DNA of 64,000 nt from Rutidosis leptorrhynchoides. Taxonomy: Eukaryota; Streptophyta; Magnoliopsida; Asterales; Asteraceae. The stretch covers positions 18,268,001-18,332,000 of the forward strand of contig NC_092340.1 of the NCBI RefSeq assembly GCF_046630445.1, read 5' to 3'. The position numbers were made by a program, and so were the translations under genes. The number at the start of each line of letters is the position of its first letter. Within the stretch, counting starts at the first letter, position 1. The notes beneath the pieces were generated by a model, which saw only the letters and a program-made list of their open reading frames with translations, did not search any database and was not told the DNA's origin. Positions 12,150-24,666 of the stretch are shown here, piece by piece.

Positions 12150-13604
12150 ACAATGCAGTCAAAATAAGATACATGGTGATGATTTGGTGAATGCAACGTT
12201 TCCTTGAAAAATATGTCATGTAAGACTCCATGCACATAGCTTGTCTAACATCTAAGCAAACAACGGAAGACTTCTAGGAAACCTGAGAATAAACATGCTA
12301 ACAGGTGTCAACACAAAGGTTGGTGAGTTCATAGTTTTAATGTATCGTATAATCTGTATATAAAGGTGGATCACAAGATTTCAGTTGTTTCATCCAGAAA
12401 CGTTTATCAAAATATTCTACAAGATTGAGCACCCTGGTAACTAAGCTTTAACGTTTTAATAAGTACCCTTGTTTTAACATACATGCAACCAACATGTACA
12501 ATACACGCAAACCAACGTGTACTAAACTCAAATAGCATACGTCTGTTTTATAGTTCAGGCTAGGGTTTCTATACCTGGAACAGACGGGGATGTCAAGCCC
12601 TATGGATCCATATACTACTACTCGCGCCCACCAGTTCTTATAACTGGCAGTTAACAGTTACCAAAGCTAAGGGATTTTCAGTTCAAACTCGGTGTAGAAT
12701 TTAGTATGTACTTGTATCCATTGCGTTTAAAATAAAGTGCATGTATTCTCAGCCCAAAAATATAGATTGCAAAAGCAATTAAAAAGGGAGCAAATGAAAC
12801 TCACCTTAGCAGCATATAAAGTTGTTCATCGTAATTTGACCGAAACTCGGTATATCAAATAATCGTAGATCTCAACCTAGAGAACATATGTTGGTCAATA
12901 AATGTCTATCAAGCTAGGTCAGGTCATAGTGTATCACAATCCTAATGCTCGAGATCGACACACAAAAGTTATCCAAAGTCGTTTCAAAAAGTCAATTTTG
13001 ACAGTTGTTTAACCAAACGAGACGTGTTTTATATAAGGATTCATTTACTCAGCTGATAATATTCAAAAATCCATTTTATCAATCTCATAAACAAGTTGTT
13101 TAAATCCTAATTGCAGATTCAAAAGCAATTTCAATTAACGTCAATTATAATTCAGTTGACCATATCTTTTGATTCGTTCTTCGAAACTATCCGATATCTA
13201 AATGAAAAGTTATTGATTTTTCGCATGCTTTTCGAAAACATGTATATCATATACCTTTTACCAGTAATATATGTATTTAATTCGTGATTCATTATAAACT
13301 GTTTAACGACGAAATTTAGTATACAAGCATGTATAAATATATACACTCGAGCACTAGTATGTATACACTATTAATTTATAAAATATAAAATATAAATGTT
13401 TACGTATTAATATTGAGATTCAATATTGTAGAAAAGTATGTAGACGTAACGGAGATGATAAACACTAGGTTTGATTCATAAATATACCCCCGAACATTAC
13501 CCATAACCTCTTTGGCAATAACCTACAATTTCCTTAGCTTTAGCTTGCTCGTAAACTCGTTTTGAAAGTGACACGCTCATAACCTCGTCGTAGTATTTTA
13601 TGTA

Positions 13605-13616
13605 TTAATAATAATA

Positions 13617-13664
<48 letters not shown>

Positions 13665-13716
13665 GATTAATATTAATAATCTTAATATTAATAATAATAA
13701 TAATAATAATAATATA
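13605..13716. repeat. AAT microsatellite
   Basis: A run of AAT units, interrupted near 13660-13690 by AAGATTAATATT, inside the split Ty3 LTR. Confidence 0.9.
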
Positions 13717-13782
13717 AATTATAAATATAATACAGAGTAATATAGATGGATATGTGTGTGTGCATTATGCCAGAACTCGATC

Positions 13783-13861
13783 GAATTTATAGACTTTTCC
13801 TGAAATCTGACCCCATGCGATCGCATGGGTTTTGTGGGTAAATGCCATGCGATCGTATGGC
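13783..13861 (-). promoter_or_regulatory. Ty3 LTR promoter: CATGCGATCGCATG pair and TATA box
   Basis: CCCATGCGATCGCATGGG (13812-13829) and GCCATGCGATCGTATGGC (13844-13861) start 32 bp apart. A minus-strand TATA-like CTATAAATTCG follows about 20 bp away. This is a different element family from the Athila LTRs that carry similar pairs. Confidence 0.6.
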
Positions 13862-14596
13862 CCGTAAATCCAGCTCACATCTGTTTTAACTTCTAGTTTG
13901 TCGACATATTAAATAAATATAAATATAGTATATATAATTTATATAATTAATTATATATTATATTAAATTCACGTGCATAGTTGATTTGTAATTTTTGTTC
14001 CGATAAGTCGTACGTTGTCACACGACTTATATCCCGGTTCTGGTTTTTCGAACGTCCTTAGGTACACTGAGAAAACTGGCACTTTACCTTTCGTGACTCG
14101 TACATTTGTCAAAATATAGACTTAACTATCCATAAATTATATCACTCGAAATATAACTTATATATTCGAGTGTTTTGGTCATTTACTTCTATAAATCATC
14201 GTCTCGTTATCTATCAAAGTAAATTTAATAATATTGTTTTAAATCAAAACGTTTAATAACCAAGTTAATATTCATAAACACGTTTTAAGTACACATCGCA
14301 AGTTATTCATACAATTACAATTCCAACTTATCATATATGTTCGAATAGATATTTAAACCAATAAGTTTTATGCACAGTATCATACAATTAATACATTGTT
14401 ACACTTTCAAGTTATAGTGTATATATATATCTTTTTACATATAATTGTTCGCGAATCGTTGAGAACAGTTGATGGGTAATTGAATAGTTCAAAAAAATTT
14501 TGAGATTCGGTTTTACAGACTTTGCTTATCGTGTCGGAAACGTTAATCATACAAAGAATAAGTTTAAATTTGGTCAAAAATTTCCGGGTCATCACA

Positions 14597-17500
14597 CGAG
14601 TTCACCTGGGAACGATAAGATCAGATGAAGAAGAAATACCCGCACTTATTTCAAGAAGATACGACAACACCTCCAACTGCTTAAAATTTTGGGACGAAAT
14701 TTATTTAACGGGTAGGTACTGTAGTGACCCGAACTTTTCCATGTTTATATATATTAAATGAAATTGTTATTTACATGATTGAGTGTTCCCAACATGTTAA
14801 GCAATCAAACTTGTTAAGACTTGATTAATTGAAATAGGTTTCATATAGACAATTGACCACCCAAGTTGAATGGTGATTCACGAACGTTAAAAACTTGTAA
14901 AAACTATATGATGACATATATATGATTATATATATAGTTAATATGATATTATGATAAGTAAGTATCTCATTAGGTATTTTAACAATGTGTTATATACATA
15001 AAATTGAGTTTATTGAATTAAGAAACTCGAAACGATATATATAACGATTATTGTTATAACAACGTCTTACTAAATACATATGAATCATATTAAGATATTG
15101 ATACACTATGTTTAATCATGATAAATGATAAGTAAACATGTCATTAAGTGTATTAACAATGAACTACATATGTAAAAACAAGACTACTAACTTAATGATT
15201 TCGAAACGAGACATATATGTAACGATTATCGTTGTAACAACATTTAACTGTATATATATCATACTAAGGTATATTAATATATCATAATATCATGATAATG
15301 TAATAATTTAACATCTCTTTAGATATAATAAACAATGGGTTAACAACATTTAACAAGATCGTTAACCTAAAGGTTTCAAAACAACATTTACATGTAACGA
15401 CTAACGATGACTTAACGACTCAGTTACAATGTATATACATGTAGTGTTTTAATATGTATTCATACACTTTTGAAAGACTTCAAGACACTTATCAAAATAC
15501 TTCTACTTAACAAGAATTCTTACAATTACATCCTCGTTCAGTTTCATTAACAATTCTACTCGTATGCACCCATATTCGTACTCGTACAATACACATCTTT
15601 TAGATGTATGTACTATTGGTATATACACTCCAATGATCAGCTCTTAGCAGCCCATGTGAGTCACCTAACATATGTGGGAACCATCATTTGGCAACTAGCA
15701 TGAAATATCTCATAAAATTACAAAAATATTAGTAATCATTCATGACTTATTTACATGTAAACAAAATTACACATCCTTTATATCTAATCCATATACCAAC
15801 GACCAAAAACACCTACAAACACGTTCATTCTTCAATTTTCTTCATCTAATTGATCTCTCTTAAGTTCTATATTCAAGTTCTAAATGTTCTTCATAAATTC
15901 TATAAGTTCTAGTTTCATAAAATCAAGAATACTTCCAAGTTTGCTAGCTTACTTCCAATCTTGTAAAGTGATCATCCAACCTCAAGAAATATTTCTTATT
16001 TACAGTAAGATATCTTTCTAATACAAGGTAATACTCATATTCAAACTTTGATTCAATTTCTATAACTATAACAATCTTATTTCGAGTGGAAATCTTACTT
16101 GAACTTGTTTTCGTGTCATGATTCTGCTTCAAGAACTTTCAAGCCATCCAAGGATCCTTTGAAGCTAGATCTATTTTTCTCATTTCCAGTAGGTTTATCC
16201 ATAAAATCTGAGGTAGTAATGATGTTCATAACATCATTCGATTCATATATATAAAACTACCTTATTCGAAGGTTTAAACTTGAAATCACTAGAACATAGT
16301 TTAGTTAATTATAAACTTGTTCGCAAACAAAAGTTAATCCTTCTAACTTGACTTTTAAAATCAACTAAACACATGTTCTATATCTATATTATACGCTAAC
16401 TTAATGATTTAAAACCAGGAAACACGAAAAACACCGTAAAACCGGACATACGCCGTCGTAGTAACACCGCGGGCTGTTTTGGGTTTGATAATTAAAAACT
16501 ATGATAAACTTTGATTTAAAAGTTGTTCTTCTGGGAAAATGTTTTTTCTTATGAACATGAAACTATATCCAAAAATCATGGTTAAACTAAAAGTGGAAGT
16601 ATATTTTTCAAAATGGTCATCAAGACGTCGTTCTTTCGACTGAAATGACTACCTCTTACAAAAATGACTTGTAACTTATATTTCCAACTATAAACCTATA
16701 CCTTTTCTGTTTAGATTCATAAAATAGAGTTCAATATGAAACCATAGCAATTTGATTCACTCAAAACGGATTTAAAACGAAGAAGTTATGGGTAAAACAA
16801 GATTGGATATTTTTTGATTGTTGTAGCTACGGGAAATATTGTAACAATTCTATACAAATCTAACTTATATTGTATTATACATGTATTCTAATATATTATG
16901 TAATCTTGGGATACCATAGACACGTATGCAAATGTTTTGACATATCATATCGACCCATCTATATATATTATTTGGAACAACCATAGACACTCTATATGCA
17001 GTAATGTTGGAGTTAGCTATACAGGGTTGAGGTTGATTCCAAAAATATATATATTTTGAGTTGTGATCTAGCCTGAGACGTGTATACACTGAGTCGTGGA
17101 TTGGGTCAAGATAATATATATCAAATTATTTCTGTACATCTAACTATGGACAACTAGTTGTAGGTTACTAACGAGGACAGCTGACTGAAAATATTTAAAA
17201 CATTAAAACGTATTAAAAATGTTGTAAATATAATTTGAACATACTTTGATATATATGTACATATTTGTTATAGGTTCGTGAATCGACCGGTGGCCAAGTC
17301 TTACTTCCCGAAGAAGTAAAAATCTGTGAAAGTGAGTTATAGTCCCACTTTTAAAATCTAATATTTTTGGGATGAGAATACATGCAGCTTTATAAATGTT
17401 TTACAAAATAGACACAAGTACATAAAACTACTTTCTGTGGTTGAATGATCGAAGCCGAATATGCCCCTTTTGCTTGGTAGCATAAGAATTAGGGAACATC

Positions 17501-18180
17501 ACTAATTTTGAGAATTAGTGCACGCCTAATTGACGCGAATCCTAAAGATAGATCTATTGGGCCTAACGAACCCCATCCAAAGTACCGGATGCTTTAGTAC
17601 TTCGAGTTTTATATCATGTCCGATGGATGTCCCGGAATGATGGGGATATTCTTATATGCATCTTGTTAATGTCGGTTACCAGGTGTTCACCATATGAATG
17701 ATTTTTATCTCTATGTATAGGATGTATATTGAAATATGAAATCTTGTGGTCTATTATTACGATTTGATAAATATAGGTTAAACCTATAACTCACCAACAT
17801 TTTTGTTGACGTTTAAAGCATGTTTATTCTCAGGTGATTATTAAGAGCTTCCGCTGTTGCATGCTAATATATGGACAAGATTTGGAGTCAGCATGCTTGT
17901 ATAATATTGTTTAAAACTGCATTCGAAATTTATTTTGTTGTAACATATTAATATTGTAAACCAATATGTATTGGTAGTGTGTAAGTGTGATATTTTTTAG
18001 ATTATCATTTCTGATAATCTAGGTGGTGTCCTTTTAACCTTGTCGATAAAATAAAGGTTATGGTTTGTTTTTAAAAACGAATGCAGTCTTTGAAAAACGT
18101 CTCATATAGAGGTCAAAATCTCGCAACGAAATCAATTAATATGAAACGTTTATAATCAATATGAACGAGACATTTTATAT
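14597..18180 (+). mobile_element. 3' end of a plus-strand Ty3/gypsy element (pol tail and LTR)
   Basis: Bases 14597-14719 read as the end of a Ty3 polyprotein (IPALISRRYDNTSNCLKFWD) followed by a purine-rich tract. The LTR begins at 14720. The rest of the element is absent to the left, where the minus-strand Ty3 LTR begins. It is a broken remnant. Its right end, near 18180, is approximate. Confidence 0.7.
14720..18180 (+). repeat. LTR of the plus-strand Ty3 element (about 3.4 kb)
   Basis: Starts TGTAGTGACCCGAACTTTTC, an LTR start I recall from Asteraceae Ty3 elements, and ends near GAACGAGACATTTTA. No word pair of the kind seen in the other LTRs was found. The end lies about 600 bp upstream of the NF-YB start codon. 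Confidence 0.65.
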
Positions 18181-18322
18181 TCTCCATCAATGATTCCAAA
18201 TACTTAAACTTTCAAAAAAAAAAAAAAAAATTATTCAGTAATAATAATAATTTTATTAATTAACAAATTAATTCAATTAACATTACTGTGATAAATAACT
18301 ATAGTTAACGATTAACTTAACG

Positions 18323-18356
<34 letters not shown>

Positions 18357-18777
18357 TAAATACTCCGTAATAAATAAGAGAAGCAACCAACGGTGCTGAT
18401 AAAACAAAACATTCGCATCTCAATCGTCTCCATCCTCATTCCTTCGTTCTCCAGCGTCCGATCTCCCATTCTCTCGCCACATCACTTCCCCTTTTATTTC
18501 TTTTATACAAATTTTCACCTGTAAGTAACCACACCAACAATTATTATATACATACAATCCTTTTATATTATTTTATATCGATATCTATATCTCTATATCT
18601 ATACATCTGTATCTATAACCTAATCACAAAATCAGTTACATTTTCACTAATTAATCTCATGTAAAACCTCTTAATCACTGTCACACATCATTACCTGCTA
18701 CTAATTTTTGTTTATAATCATCAATTTGTATTCAATTTTGTGATTATGAATTTTAGGGTTAGGGTTTGGAAATTTGT
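18181..18777 (+). promoter_or_regulatory. Upstream region and leader of the NF-YB gene
   Basis: AT-rich DNA with an A run (18218-18230) and an AAT microsatellite (18321-18352), then a pyrimidine-rich leader (18420-18500). A donor-like CCT|GTAAGT at 18521 and an acceptor-like TTTTAG at 18751-18756 suggest an intron in the 5' untranslated region. The proximal promoter is squeezed between the retroelement LTR and this leader. Confidence 0.5.
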
Positions 18778-21700
18778 ATGGCGGAAGGTCCGGCGAGTCC
18801 AGGTGGCGGGAGTCATGAAAGTGGTGGTGATTTGAGCCCTAGGTCATCGAATGTTCGAGAACAGGATCGGTTTCTACCGATTGCGAATATTAGTAGGATT
18901 ATGAAAAAAGGATTACCTGCTAATGGTAAAATGGCGAAAGATGCTAAAGAAACTGTTCAGGAATGTGTTTCTGAGTTTATCAGCTTTGTTACTAGCGAGT
19001 ATGTATATCTATATACTATTGATGATTTATTTATAGCTGAGCTGTTTTTGTTAGTTGACAAGATGTTACTCTTTATGTGTTTAGCTTCTTTTGATATGTT
19101 AATACTCATATATAGTTGAAATTGAAGAAGTAAAACGTTTATTGATGCTTAGTTAGTTTTAATGATGTTATGTGCTGTATATGATCATTTGTGATACAAG
19201 TGAACTTTAACATATAACTCAGTGGCGGAACTCGGAAGCAGGAATTTTTTTTAAAAGCGTAGCAAATTTTTTAGGGCAAAATATGGAGGTTTTTGTGCAA
19301 AATGCAGAGGTTTTTGGCCAAATACGGAGGCAATTGGGCAAAATACGGAGGCTTTGGGGGCAAAATATGGAGACTCTTGGGCAAAAAAAAAATCCACTGG
19401 GGCAAATCGATAAATCCAAAATTTTTGTACTGAAAATTACAAATCCACTGGGGGCGACCGCCCCACCCTGCACCTACATATTTCCGCCCCTGCATATAAG
19501 ATGCCATATCAAGATGTTTATATGATTATTTCACTGATATGATTATTCTACTGATGTGATGACTACTAGTCTAAACTTAAAAGTGTCATGTAATAAGGAC
19601 AACTAAAAGGTTACTTGTGTGTGGAACCTAATCAAAGGTATTGATATTAGGTGATTTGTACTAATGGAAAATGTTTGCTTAAATGTGAAAAGTTTTTGAA
19701 TAAGTTGAACAAAAAATAGTGCAGTATTGCATTTCTTGGGGGCAGGAAATATTAAAAGTAAAGTTAATTGTTTTGTGCTTAGTTGTGGTTGAAGTAGTGT
19801 TAATTGGTTCTAGTTGTGGTTGAAGTAGTGTTAATTGGTTCTTTGTTGTTGAACGTACAGGGCTAGTGATAAGTGTCAAAGGGAAAAACGGAAAACAATC
19901 AATGGTGATGATCTCTTATGGGCAATGGCTACTCTAGGGTTTGAAGATTATATTGAACCACTCAAGTTATACTTGATTAGATACAGAGAGGTACTTATCC
20001 TGTACCAAGTTTTTTTTGGGCGGCTTTAATTTATGATTTTTTTGGTTCATGGATGACTGTTCTTTGTACAAGCTATTACTGATGATTTGGTGTTTGTGTT
20101 TCTTTATGCTTCTGATGGTATCAACGATGCAGATGGAGGTTAGAGAAGTTCTTTTGTCTCTTTTGATTCTACTATTTAGAGGTGGCGACATGGGCGGGTA
20201 GGAATGTCTGCGTAACAGATTAAATTGGGTTATTTTATTCTGGCTCAAAATGGTTCGGGTCTTTGGGTCAATCCAGTTTGTAACAATCGTCTATTTCTTT
20301 TACTTCTAATAATAATAAAAATGTAATGGTATAAAATGGTACTAGTACTAAAAAATTATTATTGTTTTTACATATATACGTATTAATAATATTATATTGA
20401 GGTCTAGGCATTTGAGTCCTCTTTGGGTGACTTTCAGCCCACTTGACTGTTTCAGCTAATGTACTAAATTAACTAATAATTGGGTTGAATTAGTTACATT
20501 GTTTTCATATGGATTTATGTGTGCATAATATTTAATACGATCTTATTTAGGGTGACACCAAGGGATCTGGTAAAGGGCAGGATGGATCGGCTAGGAAAGA
20601 TGGGGCACAACCTGACCATAATGCACATGTGAGTATTTCAAATTGCTTACTTGATCTTGAAAAAATGTATGAAACTTTTTGTTTCAGTATGAAACCTGAA
20701 TCACTTAGATTCAAAATGTGAGTTGGGTAACATATATCAAAACATTTACTTTTAGGATGGGTATGAATGGAGCCATCCAACACACACATTTGTCTTTCTG
20801 TTTTGAATCTCATTATTGTTATGGGTAATACGTATTTCGTATGTTGATTTTAGAAATAACAAGTTGTTGTGAACACTTAAACTATTTGAGTAACATTTAA
20901 ACTATGTGACTTGTTCTGTTTATAGGAATAGTTTTTGTTCCATCCATTTGATTGATCGTCAATAAATAAATACTAACGCATATGGATCCATATTCGCATA
21001 ATTCGTTTAAAATTGCTCCTTTACTTGGTAGACTATGTATATGTGTAATAAATTTAATGCACTAATATCCAATCACCATCTTTGTGGTTTTGTGTAGCTT
21101 GCTCATCAAGGTTCGTATTTGCAGGGGCTGGACTATGGGAACTCACAGGTATTCTCTATTTGTATGTGCTATCTTACGTACTCATATTCACTAGGGCCGT
21201 CCCATTAGTGTAGAAGTCCCTGTACGATACCTAATAAATGGGCTCATATTAATGTTAAATTTTTTAATATATATAAGCTAATCTTTTTTAAGCCCATGAT
21301 CTGTAAACTAGCTAATTACCATTTTTAAAATCTTAGTCTCAATATTCTGTCATGGTATATAAATATAAAATATATGGATTATGATATTGGCCTTTCAAAA
21401 TTTTGGACCCTTTTAAAATTCTTGGGCCATGTTCGGTTGCACACTTTGCACATGCCCTTGAGACGTCAGTGCTCACTAGATTCTACTTTTTGGTATATTA
21501 GTGGTCTTTGTGTTTTAGTTTTTGAAAATTGGTTTTCTCATTCTGTGATTATTATCAAAATTTTATCCCAAAGATGTTTCAGTTTTATCTATGAATTATG
21601 ATCATAATTTAACACATTGCATGTATTAAATAAAATTTTCAATAGCATATATTTGGTACATATATTTGTTTATATGACCATAGCCACATAAGTATGTGCG

Positions 21701-21796
21701 GGTTTTACATAACCAAATGCTGATGTCACGGATTAATTTGAAACATGATGTGTACAGGCTCAACATATGATGGTTCCAATGCGAGGTAGAGATTAG
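18778..21796 (+). CDS. NF-YB: Nuclear transcription factor Y subunit B (NF-YB), 174 aa
   Basis: NF-YB pairs with NF-YC through histone folds and, with NF-YA, binds CCAAT boxes in the nucleus. Coding exons: 18778-18998, 19861-19990, 20133-20138, 20551-20628, 21098-21148 and 21758-21796, total 525 nt, frame kept throughout. The histone-fold core spans about residues 28-118 ([52 protein letters not shown]). Residues 55-57 are KDA, so it is the common non-LEC1 type. The tail (GDTKGSGKG, then AQHMMVPM) resembles the NF-YB1/8/10 group. ATG 18778 is the first Met after the leader. The third exon is only 6 nt (Met-Glu). Intron 1 holds a small transposon. Exon structure is inferred from splice sites and recalled family sequence. 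Confidence 0.93.
19219..19492. mobile_element. hAT-type MITE in NF-YB intron 1
   Basis: Ends are TCAGTGGCGGAA (left) and TTTCCGCCCCTG (right), forming an imperfect inverted repeat. Flanks CATATAAC (19211-19218) and CATATAAG (19493-19500) look like an 8-bp target duplication with one change, as hAT elements make. The interior has about five imperfect tandem units of roughly 23 bp (GGGCAAAATACGGAGG and variants). No coding capacity. Confidence 0.65.
20133..20138 (+). other. 6-nt micro-exon (ATGGAG) of NF-YB
   Basis: The family reads RYRE-ME-GDTKGS. The exon ending at 19990 supplies RYRE and the exon from 20551 supplies GDTKGS. Between them only ATGGAG, flanked by GATGCAG and GTTAGA, supplies Met-Glu with valid splice sites. 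The introns on either side are 142 and 412 bp. Confidence 0.8.
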
Positions 21797-22951
21797 CATT
21801 TTGTGGTGCGATGTCTATTGATTACAAAGAAATTAAAACCCATTTCAGCACATAAGCAGGTGCTGTTCTTAACTCAGCGTCTTCTAAAAGTGCTCTTCAT
21901 TTCTTGGACTATGTATTAATTTATCATATTGTAATTTAAACCGTAGTGTAGATGGATTTTGAGGAATTAATGTCTACCTAAGTAGCAGATTGTGTTTTAG
22001 AGGTATTTAAAACCAGATAATGGAGTGCATTTAAGTATGATGTTCTTCTTTTCATAGCACTTAGCTGTTAAATTGTTATTATTATATGCTATATGCTATA
22101 TGCTATGCCATTATGAATTATAATGACTTGAAATTGGAGTGTGATTGTGCGTGAAATTGTTGTAAAAATGTCAGGCTTTTTAGAAAGATATGAAAGCAGC
22201 CTATTTTAGTTATATTTGTATTGTATGTAGTTTTAGTAAGTCATCTTATACGGAGTAGTATGTTTCTATAAGATATGATGATGGGTTGAAGTTCTACATA
22301 AAAATGTCAAATCTTTCAAGAGAAAATGCAGTCTAGGCTGATGAAAGCTATATTCTCGGAAAAGATTTTTTTATTTGGGTAACAGGTTATTGAAATTGTG
22401 TAAACAATAGGTCACAACGACAATCGTGGAAGTCAAAGTGTTCACTAGATATATCTTTAACATTGAAGAAGACAAAGGTGTCGTTTGTTTTTTATATTGC
22501 AGACTTTATTATGTCTTTTGCCATTGGGCGGATAGACGTTTTAATTTCAGATGATTTAAGATAAAATAAAATCTTGTAAATTATAAGACATAAAATAGTG
22601 CTTCTAACTTTTGAAGATGTTCTAACCTAACTTTTTCCTCACTCTCTCTCAATACCTGTTTCAACTTCACACTACCCCTCTTCCAAATTTCACCATCTAC
22701 CTCCATCACTTTTATCACCTTCATCCACACCACATGCTCCGGCCACCATCATGTCCGACCACTACAAGCTCCAGCCACAACCACCACCCAGCTCCGACCA
22801 CCTCCAGTCACACCTACCTCCTCTACGTATTTTTTCTTAGTAATTCATCTAATGTAATAGATTGTTTATTGGTCTGTTATACGTATTAATCTAGTTTGTT
22901 TATTGGTCTGTTATACGTATTAATCCAACTAAACCTACATTTTGTTAATGA

Positions 22952-22986
<35 letters not shown>

Positions 22987-24033
22987 GAATTTTGTAAGTG
23001 AAAAGGAGTTGGTATTGCTTTCAACTTGTTCAGAATCTATATTTTGTGATACTCAAATTTTATCTATATTTTGTGATACTCAAATTTTTGCATTTTTGGG
23101 TTTATGTAGTTGATATAAAAATATCTTGTACATGTAATTTAATTTGTCATAGCAAGTTCAGAGAAGTGAGTGGCTAAAAAAATTGATGCAAATTTAAATC
23201 ATATTTTATTGTTAGTAGAAGTGGCTAAAAAAATTAGTTGTAAAGATGGTAATCACGTTTTGCTTAAATATCATGTGAGCTCTTCTGCTAACAATCTTTT
23301 TATATACCAAGTATAATAGGTTTTGGCACATAAAAAAAACAGTCTTCTATCTTTAGTTTTAGTTTGCAAATTTCAGAACCACATTTTCTTTAACAGACAT
23401 GGTTTCAGACTGCTGCAGACATAAAACATCTTAAAAAAACAGCACCAAAGTGTCAATCTCAACAACAATCTAACATTTAACTACGTATTTACGAACTTGA
23501 GGTTCCCAATGACCCAAATGAATTCGATTTAAGGCTTTTATATTAGAGCACGAGTAGCGGTTGACTGCGTTTGATTATCTTTTGATTCAATGATTCAACG
23601 TTGAAGGTTGAATGACATGTAATGATAATGATAATGATAATGATGAATGGTTCAACATGAAAGGTTGGAATACTCATTTTACCATTAAACACCTAAATTT
23701 ATGTAGCATCCTTTTTAAATTATATTAGAAATACTTATTAAAAAACTATATTACTTTCTTATTGATGCAAAAAGCTAATAAAGTAATTTTACATCATTCA
23801 ATTATTCACATCGTTTATTCAAAATGTTAAAATATCATCGTGTTTGAAAAAAACTAAATACCCTTGTGTTATTTTACAACTTTGGGTGAGTTTTTTGTTG
23901 GATTTAATCGAAATGCAACAAGTTAAAAGTTCGAATGATCTGTGAATTCGTTTTGAATATAAATGACTTATAAATAAAACTATATATAAAATGGCATCAA
24001 GTATATAATCCCATAAATAAATTCAACCATTTT
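21797..24033. other. NF-YB 3' region and intergenic DNA
   Basis: No gene seen. It holds the NF-YB 3' untranslated region, a pyrimidine- and CCA-rich stretch (22640-22830), a direct duplication of about 34 bp (22857-22925), a T run of about 31 bases (22955-22985) and a further short tandem duplication near 23035-23090. The pyrimidine-rich stretch may be a fragment of a mobile element, but I cannot place it. Confidence 0.5.
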
Positions 24034-24344
24034 GAATTGTAATGTGGTCCAGCGGTTGGTGGTCTGCCTCCTTTAGGGGAGGTCAGGAGTTCGACCATTG
24101 TTGGCTACATATTAACGCACAATTTCATCCCTGCCATGAAATTCCACCCATGACACCTTTCTCACTTCGCGTTGGGGGGTAAAGGGGAGGGTTTTTTTTA
24201 CCGTCCATGCCACGTATGAGATTGGTACGGATTTCCTCCTGGGCACGCAGTTGGGGGCAGGTATAACTGTGTAGAAGATGAATATGTGGGTGGTTAAGTC
24301 CCCCTGCATGATCCTAACAGCTGTAAAAAAAAAAAAAAAAAAAA
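24034..24344 (+). mobile_element. tRNA-derived SINE with target duplication
   Basis: An A-box-like TGGTCCAGCGGTTGG (24044) and a B-box-like AGGAGTTCGACC (24086) mark a tRNA-derived RNA polymerase III promoter. The body ends in an A tail. AATTCAACCATTTT occurs directly before the element (24020-24033) and again after the A tail (24345-24358), a 14-bp target duplication typical of LINE-driven insertion. No reading frame is expected. Confidence 0.85.
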
Positions 24345-24666
24345 AATTCAACCATTTTATACAAAACTAAGGCTCTCAAATCGCTTGATAACAGGTGATC
24401 GAGCGATAATTATGCGACACTAACAATGTATGATACAAATTGATGAATGTAATTACTTTGGGGCTAACTTGTGTTTGATATTTGGTGGTGGCAATGTGAT
24501 TAAAATTGTTTATTTTATTACTGGAGTGGTGGTAGTTGAACAATCACTTATATAGATTTTATTTTTCAAGGGATTATAGATTCGGAGTCAAGTGAAATTT
24601 ATGAACTTTTATGATTTTATGATTTTGTAGGCTATTCAAATTTCATGAGACGTATATTTGACAAAA

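Larger units (their letters stand above)
4972..14596 (-). mobile_element. Ty3/gypsy element (probably Tekay-type), 5' part, interrupted by another element
   Basis: Read on the minus strand: an LTR (14596 down to 12155, then 5886 down to 5669), a primer binding site for initiator Met tRNA, a leader, and the start of a 5' coding frame that stops at the Athila LTR at 4971. LTR ends are TGTGATGACCCGG and GTCACA. The element is broken and incomplete in the window. Its LTR was split by the element at 5887-12149. Confidence 0.75.
5669..14596 (-). repeat. 5' LTR of the minus-strand Ty3 element, split by an insertion
   Basis: The LTR occupies 5669-5886 and 12155-14596, about 2.66 kb without the insert. 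Its sequence reads continuously across the inserted Athila element once one copy of the 5-bp target duplication ACAAT is removed. It contains a word pair plus TATA (13783-13861) and an AAT microsatellite. Confidence 0.8.

Noticed and set aside
18778-21796. A LEC1-type NF-YB
   Set aside because: The B domain has [11 protein letters not shown], with Lys where LEC1-type proteins have the characteristic Asp, and the tail is of the common NF-YB1/8/10 kind.
24034-24110. A tRNA gene, from the A- and B-box-like sequences
   Set aside because: No cloverleaf or acceptor stem closes, and the downstream body, A tail and target duplication mark a SINE.
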